From NCBI GenBank assembly GCA_019155205.2, contig JAHNZQ020003147.1:1866241-1927825 (forward strand): 61,585 nucleotides of DNA, in the 5' to 3' direction. The position numbers were made by a program, and so were the translations under genes. Position 1 is the stretch's first letter; the number at the start of each line of letters is the position of its first letter. The stretch comes from Gracilaria vermiculophylla. Its lineage: Eukaryota; Rhodophyta; Florideophyceae; Gracilariales; Gracilariaceae. The notes beneath the pieces are model-generated. The model was not told the origin of the DNA. It did no database searches and worked only from the letters and a program-made list of their open reading frames with translations. Shown one piece after another: positions 54,391 to 61,585 of this stretch.

Positions 54391-55194
54391 TACCTCTCAG
54401 GAGAAGAAGCTATCTTATTTCTGAATTGTCTAACACGCTTCCGTTCGGCGGGTAATACCAATGGTGTCCATGAAGGTACAGCCGTCTAGTACTTTCAGAT
54501 CTACCTTATAAATCAAGCGCAATCGCTATTGCAGCGACGCCTCCCGGGGAGAGCACCATTCTGGATGATCCTGGGACGGAGATTTGGAAGACGTATCGCG
54601 AGGTGGTGAATTTTCTCTTCAAAAAGGTACGTAACGTAGAAAGGTGATAGCCGATGCTGGTACTGAAGTAACCCCCTATAGGCAGAGCATTGAAATGACC
54701 ATAATGGAGTTCTCACATGAGCTGTAGACGAAGGCCCTTAAGTGCGGCAACGTGTACTCCGAACGGCGGCTTAAGCCGTCGGGACTCATGATTGCGATCC
54801 GCACCAGGATGGGTAGTCCCATGACGATGCACTCCAAGACCACATATACGGACCTAGCACGTTTCGCGGAGTCCTATGGGGATACCCACCGTGCCATGTG
54901 TCACAGTAACGCTCCGCTTTCGGACAAACCTACGTCCTTAAGGAGCCGCTGGGCATACACCCTGACATTGGACTCCAGCACTTCAGGGGAGGTCGACAAA
55001 CTCATGCTCAAAGGTGAGAAAAAGGCCCTCGCTCTTACATACGCCTCATCTCAGGTAGCACTGTCTGGGACGAAGACACTCTCGTCTCCAACCTCATACG
55101 TTTCGCCAGGATCCTACAGGAGTGTCCGGCGCGCAAACCCTCGGGGCTATCCACCGCCTCGCAGGATTTGCTTGTTTCGAGAGCCAATCCACTG

Positions 55195-56307
55195 TGTGGA
55201 ACTGTCAGCTCTCCTTTTGAGGTAGTAAAGCACAACGTCCGTTAGGAGTTTTTGTTGACTCCAAAGGAGCGTGTTCCTAAAGCTGGTCTCCGGTATCCGC
55301 TGTCGCGAGCCGGGGGAATTCTTAAAGGGGATCCGCAAACACCAAGCGGGGGGGGGAGGTTCACTGGGCGGACAATGCTCCTGTAGGCGCTGCTTTGATG
55401 CGACCTGGGGATCGGCGGCTTGGAAACCTGAAAATGATCGACGAGAGTCTCCAACCGGAAAAGTAGATGAAGACTCAAGGGTGCTTGTCTTTACTTCCCC
55501 AGAGGTAGAGCTCAACCGGCAGATTAAGTATCAAGCCGGGAGCCCGCCTCGGCAGGTCTCACTACTGTAGTAATTACCCACAAACTTAACTAAACTAAGT
55601 ATAAACTCTATCGTCTGTTAAGGATACTGTAGCGTACATGGGCTGAAGTATGCACCACGTGGCTCAATTAATAAAATAAGAGCCCTCCTGGTGGTACTGT
55701 CAGCTCTCCTGTCGAGGTAGTAAAGCACAACGTCCGTTAGGAGTTTTTGGTGACTCCAAAGGCGCGTGTTCCTAAAGGTGGTCCCCGGTATCCGCTGTCG
55801 CGAGCCGGGGGAATTCTGAAAGGTATCCGCAAACACCAAGCGGAGGGGGAGGTTCACTGGGCGGACAATGCTCCTACAGGCGCTGCTATGATGCGTCCTG
55901 GGGATCGGCGGCTTAGAAACCTGCGTGAATAGACGAGAGACTCCAACCGGAAAATGTAGAAGAAGACTCAAGGGTGCTTGTCTTTACTTCCCCAGAGGTG
56001 GAGCTCAATCGGCAGCTTAAATATCAAGCCGGGAGCCCGCCTCGGCAGGTCGCACTACTGTGCTAACTACCTGCATAAAATATCTAAAATAAATAATAAA
56101 TTCTACCGTGCCTTAAGGATACTGTAGCGCACGCGGGCAATATTATGCACCACATGGCCCAGCTAATAAATTACGAACCCTCCTTAGGAATATTATGCAT
56201 TAAGGCCAAACCACCATATTTCCGTAGGAGCCACTGTACTACACTCCTTAGCAGTATCACATCATAAAGCCACATGACAATATGGCCTTAGGATTCACTG
56301 TACTCCA
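55195..56307 (-). repeat. Inverted family-A LTR (LTR1), split by LTR2
   Basis: Minus-oriented LTR: 55195-55689 plus 56249-56307 together make about 554 bases. The break is explained by the solo LTR2 inserted with a CTCCT duplication. The left neighbour is the cut Gag of A2; the right flank AAGCGGGGTGGAA is shared with the LTR tail ending at 58549. Confidence 0.8.
55690..56243 (-). repeat. Solo family-A LTR (LTR2) inserted in LTR1
   Basis: 554 bases, minus orientation, ending CTGTACTACA on the plus strand. It is flanked by perfect 5-bp direct repeats CTCCT at 55685-55689 and 56244-56248, the target duplication size expected for Ty3 integrases. Its terminal base at 55690 has changed. Confidence 0.88.
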
Positions 56308-56369
56308 AGCGGGGTGGAAGAGGAAAGGAGGCAAGGGGGGAGCAGGATAAGGTTGGTAGAGGTAGGAAC
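56308..56369. repeat. Short duplicated flank
   Basis: AGCGGGGTGGAA.AGGAAAG through GGTAGGAA recurs at 58550-58610, each time directly after an LTR end. It is either part of an internal region of a related element or a local duplication. Confidence 0.6.
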
Positions 56370-56923
56370 TGTGGTACTGTCAGCCTTCCTCTCGAGGTAG
56401 TGGAGCACAGCACCCGTTAGGAGTTTTTGTTGACTCCAAAGGTGCGAGTTCCTAAAAGTGGTCCCCCGTATTCGCTGTCGCGAGCCGGGAGAATTCTTAG
56501 AGGAGATCCACGAACACCAATCGGAGGGGGAGGTTCACTGGGCGGACAATGCTCCTACGGGCGCTGCTATGATGCGTCCTGGGGATCGGCGGCTTAGAAA
56601 CCTGAGGAAGATGGACGAGAATCTCCGACCGGAAAAGCAGATGAAGATACAAGGGTGCTTGCTTTTTCTTCCTCAATAGCGGAGCTTGACCTGCAGATTA
56701 AGTATCAAGCCGGGAGTCCGCCTCGGCAGGTCTCACTACTGTAGTAATTACCCGCCCAAAGTAAGTAAAATAAATAAATATCATGTAGTCCTTGAAGGCT
56801 ACCGTAGCGCACGCGGGCCGAAGAATGCACGACGTGGCTCGGTTCATAAAATACAAGCGCTCCTTTGGAATATCGCGCCATAAAGCCACGACACCATAGC
56901 ACCCTAGGATGCACTTTACTGCA
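56370..56923 (-). repeat. Inverted family-A LTR (LTR3), 554 bp
   Basis: TGTGGTACTGTCAG to TTTACTGCA on the plus strand, complete. Flanking five-base words differ (GGAAC, GCTAA), and on the right it abuts a truncated LTR4. Confidence 0.85.
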
Positions 56924-57081
56924 GCTAAGAAACCTAAAGATGTTCGACGGGGTTCTCCACCCGGAGAAATAGGTGAAGACTCAAGGGTGGTTTTCTTTCT
57001 TCCCCGGAGGTGGAGCTCGACCGGCAGGGTGAGTACCTGGGCGGGAGCACGCCTCGGCCGGTCTCACAACTGTAGTAATTA

Positions 57082-58363
57082 CAGTGCGTTTCAAAAATAT
57101 ATCACCCCTCAAAAGTGCGCCAAAACTGTACTGTAGGCTAGATTTTGCACATAGTCTATGTAGAATCGTTTCAAAAAGATATGTACACCGTCTACTTTCT
57201 AGTAGAAATGGCTCGAGACCCGCCACATTCCAAGCAAGAACAGCTTCAAATGGTTACGTTGAATGCCGAGAAACATTCTAACAGTGCGATTGCTAAAAAC
57301 TTAAAGCGTTCTAGGGTCACAATAGCTACGTTTCTCAAAAACCCGACTCTGTATGGCTTAAAACGATCTCCGGGACGCCCTAAGAAGGTCAGCCCAGCAG
57401 ACAAAATAGGAATTAAAAGGGAGTTGTGCAAAGGAAAAGTATCGTTCAAAAAAATTGGAATTAATCTCAATCTCAACGTTTCTAATTCAACTATATGGAG
57501 GAAGATAAATAGCACAAATTTATTTAAATATAAAAAAATGAAAAAAAAACTTTCTTTCTCCAAGATCATCACAAGCAAAAGAGGGTTAACTGGTATGCTG
57601 GAAAAGCCTACTGGAAAAAAGAATGGGAAAATGTTATTTTTAGTGATGAAAAAAAGTTCAATTTGGACGGAGCAGAGTGCTACAAAGTTCATTGGCACGA
57701 TCTTCGTAAGGAACGTCATGAGTTTTATACCAGGCACTCTGGTGGAGGCTCTGTAATGGTCTGGGCGGGTATTTCTAAAAAAGGGCTGACGGAAATAGCA
57801 TTTATTGAAACGAACATGAATGCAGAAAAATATCAAGAAGTTCTATACAACTATTTGCTACCTTTTGGTTTATGTTTCCACGAAGAAAAGTTCATTTTTC
57901 AACAGGAAAATGCGCCCGTACACACTGCATCTTTAATCAAGAATTTGGCTACAGGAGTGTCAAGTATCTGTTTTAGGATGGCCAGCGCGCTCAGCAGATT
58001 TGAACCCAATCAAAAACGTTTGGGGACTGCTGGCGAGGATGGTTTATGCGCATGGAAGGCAATTTCAGACAGTTTTTGGACTCAAAAACTGTATTAAAAA
58101 TTGCTGGAAATCTATAACAGTTTCAACTGTGGAAAAGTACATCAGTTCGATGCCGAAACGCTGCATTAGCGTTACACAGCAAAAAGGATGCAAAATAAAC
58201 TATTGATCGTCGCGCAGTAAAGATTTGTTATAAATGATGATATGTTTTTGAAACGTTTTTTTGACTTTACTTTTTCCCGAAACCTATTTTTGTAGGCGTA
58301 CAGTATACATTTGTTCGTGTTTTTGAGATTTCACAGCATGTGGTATGTTTTTGAAACAGTGTG
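57082..58363 (+). mobile_element. Tc1-like DNA transposon, 1282 bp
   Basis: The ends are imperfect inverted repeats: CAGTGCGTTTCAAAAATAT at left and, on the minus strand, CACACTGTTTCAAAAACAT at right. TA lies on both sides (57080-57081, 58364-58365). One transposase gene on the plus strand fills the interior. It splits LTR4. Confidence 0.85.
57208..58205 (+). pseudogene. Tc1-type transposase, two frameshifts and altered active site
   Basis: ATG 57208 (MARDPP) was chosen by comparison with the relic at 8658. The helix-turn-helix N-terminus includes SNSAIAKNLKRSRVTIATFL and GRPKKVS. After a frameshift near 57570 the nuclease reads VIFSDEKKFNLDG (first Asp), YKVHWHDLRK, GGGSVMVWAG and FQQENAPVHTA, where Asp is expected at Glu. 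After a second shift near 57960 it reads WPARSADLNPIKNVWG, where the catalytic Glu of NPIEN is Lys, ending VTQQKGCKINY. Two of the three catalytic acids are changed. Confidence 0.85.
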
Positions 58364-58549
58364 TACGTGCACGTGTAAACTGTATTAAATGAACATTTTA
58401 GCGTTTCTCAAAGGTACTAAACGTACTGTAGCGCACATGGGCGCAGCTTTTCAGCGTTTGGCTGAGTAAATAAAATAAAAAAACGGTCCTTTGCAATATC
58501 CCGTTGTGAACGCACTTGACAATATGAGCATAGGATGCACTGCAGTACA

Positions 58550-59860
58550 AGCGGGGTGGAATAGGAAAGAAGGCGAGGCGGGAGCAAGATATGGTTGGTA
58601 TAGGTAGGAAAAGAATAGAGAGCGGAAAAAGCAGAGGACGAAGAATGGATTAGCCGGCACCAAATGTGTGGAAGCCGCGTCATGTGCCGGTTGGGGGTGG
58701 TCATCAGCGTTTGATGAATGGTACGGTGCCAAAAGGCACAAAAAATAGGGGCGAGACGTGTTGTTTGGAGCAGGGTACAAGTTTGCTCCCACGGGCGATG
58801 TAGAAAATTGGATTGATGAAGAGTGGCATTATGGGGGGGGGGGGGGGGGGTTTGTGCGCAAGTTTTTTTTTAATTGGCGGGGTGGTGTACTTGGGCAGAG
58901 ATATTTTATTGGCACGGCAGGCGATTTGATACGGTTGTTGATATACAGCGAATTAGTAAAAATGTATTGCACAGCTACCAAGAAATTGTATAAAGCACTA
59001 AAAACGTGAACAAGTGTAAGTTTTGCGAGTTGTAATGGGATATAATTTGAATGTAATGTACGTATTTTAGCACATTTGTGTTAAACGTATGTGTGTGACT
59101 CATTACTGTATCGTACAGTTAGCAATGAGCAATGACAGCGATAACGATGGCAGCGCGCTGCGGTGTGGATTATTTTTGCAGTTTTGGGGCAGCAGCAGCA
59201 TGCTTGTTCAATGCAACGTGTTCTTTTTTAATTAATGGGAGGCACGAAAAGTTGTAATTTGGTGTAGGATGAAAGAAGGTTTAGTTGATGCGGTGACAGC
59301 CAAGCATGTTTGGCTGTTTGGGTGCAGTGGCATGATGGGATGGTACTGTTGGGTGGGGAGGATGTTGGAGGTGGGCGCACGGGGGGCCGGTGTGCGTGCT
59401 GTGTTGGGAGCACTTTGGAGGAGGGACGATGAGTAAGGTTGGGTGCGGTTTGGAGATGGATTCGGGAAGAATGGGCGGAAGGGACGGTGCGAGGGCGGCA
59501 CAGCGGGTGAGTGCATCAACGTGGTTGCATTTTAACAACAATGTTGGTTGGAGATGAGAACGCGGGCGCTCGCAGAGTGGGAAGAGGTGATTGATGTGGG
59601 TGTTGTTTTGGTGGGTTGATTAGAAAGGGCGTAGGGATTTTTGAAGAGTAGCTTGGGGCGTTGCAGGGACGCACGGGATGCAGAAGCGTTGCACTGTGAA
59701 GTACAAAGTACAACGTTTTTGGAAAAGTGGTTGTTGCGTACAAGTGCACCGTGCAAGTGGGAAAAGGAACAAAGAAAGAGAGTTGAGAATGACTTGGTTA
59801 CAACAAGGAGATGCAAAGTGCCGAAAAAGAGGCGGTGGGTGCTGAACGGGGAGCACGTGC
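58550..59860. other. Unassigned region with an 18-base G run
   Basis: 58550-58610 repeats the flank at 56308-56369. A run of 18 G lies at 58833-58850. Open frames here have no motif. Confidence 0.4.
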
Positions 59861-60341
59861 TGCGGGCAAGTGCGCGGTGCGGCGAATGGCGAAGCACGGC
59901 GGCTGCGCGCGACGACTGCGGCCGCGTGCGTCGGCAACACGCGCGGCGGGCGCGCAGGACGGCGGCAGCGGCGGCGGCGGCGCTGTAAAGATACACGACG
60001 GCGGCTGGCGCGAGCGCGAGCACAAGATATTTTTGCGTGCGGGTTGTACGTTAGGGTTAGCGCGGGTGGGGGAATGGGCGCGGCGGCGCGCGGAGCCCTT
60101 TGTGCGCGCTGCGCCCCGCGCGGAGAAGGTATTGCGCGGCGCCGCGCCGCGGGTGCTGCGCGCCGCGCGGCGCCGCGGCGGCGGCGGCGCTGCAAAAAGA
60201 ACGCTGCCGCCGCGTCAAAGCGGCGCGCTGTATGAGCGCTGCGCGCGCGACGGCGATGCGCGGCGCGCGCTCGCTGCCGCGCCCCGGCGCGCGCGCAGTG
60301 CGCTTGCGTCACAGCCAGCGCGCGCGCGCCGCCGCCGCCGC

Positions 60342-60378
<37 letters not shown>

Positions 60379-61460
60379 GGCGCGACGTTTTCCGCGCGCT
60401 TACAGCGGCGCGCGCGCGCGCGCGCGCGCGCGCGGCGGGGAGCGGCGCGCCGCGGCGCACGTCGCGCCGCATCGATGGCGCGCGCGGAGCCGCCCCCGCG
60501 CGCGTTTGCGGCCATCGTGCGCGCCGCCGCTATAATGCTCGCGCGCCGCGCGCGCGCCGCGCGCGCGCCTCGCGCGCCTTGCGCGCCGCGCCAGCTCTCC
60601 GCCGCCGCCGCCGCCGCGCGCCGCGCCGCGCCGCGCCGCGCTGAATTGCGCGCGCGCGCTTGCGAGAGACGCTGAATGGCGCGCGCCGCCGCCGCGCGCG
60701 CTTGCGCCATGTGCGCGCGCCGCCGCGCCGCTCCCGAGACGGCGCGCGCGTGGGAAAGCGGCGCGCCGCGCCGCGCGCGCGCGCGCCGCCGCTCTCGGGA
60801 GCGCGCGCGCGCGCGGCGCAAAGGGCCGCCGCGCTCAACGCAGGCGCGGCGGCGACAACGTATCGCGCGCAAACGTGCGGCGGCGCGCTCGCGCTGAAGG
60901 GCGCCGCCGCGCCAGGCAGCGGCGCCGCCGCGCCACGCTGGAGGCGCGCGCCGCGGAAAACCGCCACTCGCGAGCGCGCCCGCGCCGCGCGCGACACGGC
61001 CGCGTCGCCGGTTAATCGCGCGCGCGCGCGCGCGCGCGCGCTCTGTCAGTCGCGCCGGCGCGGCGGCGCGGCTGCGGCGGCGGCGCGGCGGCCGGCGCGG
61101 CGGCGCGGCTGTGGCGGCGCGGCGGCCGCCGCCGCGCCGCCGCCGCTGACGTCAACAGTTCAGGCGCATACAGCGCGCGGCGGCGCGCGCATGGCAGTGG
61201 CGCCGCGCGCGTGGCGCGCGTGTTAGCGAGCGCCCCGCGCGCGTCAGCCGGCGTCACCGTGTCCGTCGCCGCCGCGCCGCCGCGCCGCCGCAGCGCCGCG
61301 CCGCCGCGCCGCCGCGCCGCCGCAACAGCGCGCGCGCCGCACGCGCCGTGCGCCCCCCGCCCCCGCCCCCGCACTCGCTTGCCTATAACTATCACGCGCC
61401 CTCGCCGCCCACCGACGTCGCGCCCCTCTCCACCGCCCTCCGCGCGCACCGTCGCCGACG
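59861..61460. repeat. Extreme GC-rich, CG/GCC low-complexity region
   Basis: Almost only GCGC, GCCGCC and CGCG words, with (CCG)n at about 60328-60378 and (CG)n at about 60408-60434 and 61017-61041. All six frames are open over long distances and give Arg/Ala/Pro strings, so none can be called a gene. Confidence 0.8.

Positions 61461-61585
<125 letters not shown>

Larger units (their letters stand above)
50467..55194 (+). mobile_element. Degraded chromovirus A2 (5' LTR, leader, gag) with pogo insertion
   Basis: It has a complete 5' LTR, the leader, and Gag in pieces (51176-52315 and 54393-55194). It stops inside the CRIC-like motif of Gag, where an inverted LTR begins. Pol and the 3' LTR are not attached. 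A pogo-like element sits in Gag between matched TA dinucleotides. Confidence 0.8.
51176..55194 (+). pseudogene. Gag of A2, broken by pogo
   Basis: ATG near 51181 (MEPSEPP in one frame) parallels MDPSEPP of A1. The GQDT-type repeats (AAGGATAGGATACTGC, GACAGGATACC, GGACAAGATACTTC) and the KRRVKIRKR-like basic part are recognisable at 51800-52140. The core resumes after the pogo element as LSGEEAI, CLTRFRSA, then TYTDLARFAESYGDTHRAMCH and the RRICLFREPIH end. Many frameshifts and stops make it non-functional. It supplies the sense codon (GAG) opposite the first TAG of A1. Confidence 0.75.
56924..58549 (-). repeat. Inverted family-A LTR (LTR4), truncated and split by Tc1
   Basis: 56924-57081 and 58366-58549 together form the LTR from its internal GCTTAGAAACC block to its outer end; the first 190 or so bases are missing at the LTR3 junction. 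The Tc1 element entered at the TA of the LTR motif GTAATTAC. Confidence 0.75.

Noticed and set aside
58758..59009. Open frame across the 18-base G run
   Set aside because: The frame depends on the length of a homopolymer and encodes no recognisable protein.
59811..61449. Long overlapping ORFs in the GC-rich end
   Set aside because: All frames are open because stop codons are rare at this composition; peptides are Arg/Ala/Pro strings without motifs.

Overview
This window is eukaryotic and strongly repeat-driven. The genes I can name are transposable-element genes plus two host transcription-factor genes: an RWP-RK protein (40101-40994, minus) and a bHLH protein (44898-46136, minus). RWP-RK proteins are best known from green plants, algae and amoebozoans. 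Together with intronless genes in a dense bed of LTR retrotransposons and plant-type Harbinger elements this suggests an alga, possibly a red alga. That is inference, not proof. Base composition is mosaic: AT-rich intergenic tracts, a GC-rich island at 44.9-47.7 kb, and an extreme CG/GCC-rich end at 59.9-61.46 kb that runs into 125 consecutive C bases.

Layout (element names are mine). 0.6-2.26 kb: 3' end of a Ty3/gypsy chromovirus, family A (copy A0). 3-8.1 kb: a heavily decayed, related gypsy-like element B on the minus strand, whose Gag is spread over several frames. 8.5-10.35 kb: a Tc1-like relic with a family-A solo LTR in it. 10.35-13.0 kb: AT-rich, no gene. 13.0-24.3 kb: a nested block holding Harbinger-A copy 1 (with an N gap), an LTR-B piece, a Harbinger scrap, and a Ty1/copia-type element (gag-protease-integrase). 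A complete 3.03 kb plant-type Harbinger lies inside that copia element, and Harbinger-A copy 2 truncates it. 27-37.1 kb: the nearly full chromovirus A1 (gag, protease, RT, RNase H, integrase, chromodomain) with a long antisense ORF between pol and the 3' LTR, abutting half of Harbinger-A copy 3. 38-50.4 kb: the host-gene segment. 50.5-58.5 kb: degraded chromovirus A2, with a pogo-like DNA transposon in its gag, then a pile of inverted LTRs, one inside another by a perfect 5-bp duplication, and one split by a Tc1 element at a TA. 58.5-61.6 kb: no recognised gene.

The elements date one another. Harbinger entered copia, pogo entered gag of A2, LTR entered LTR, Tc1 entered LTR, and elsewhere LTR entered Tc1, so Tc1-like and family-A elements were active in overlapping periods. 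Essentially all element genes are broken by stops, frameshifts or lost catalytic residues.

The least expected signal is the antisense ORF of family A. It is one reading frame of about 662 codons with only three stops, and its N-terminal part is shared with copy A0. Between the two copies the differences concentrate at the third codon positions of the antisense frame, as expected if the antisense protein was under selection while the family was active.
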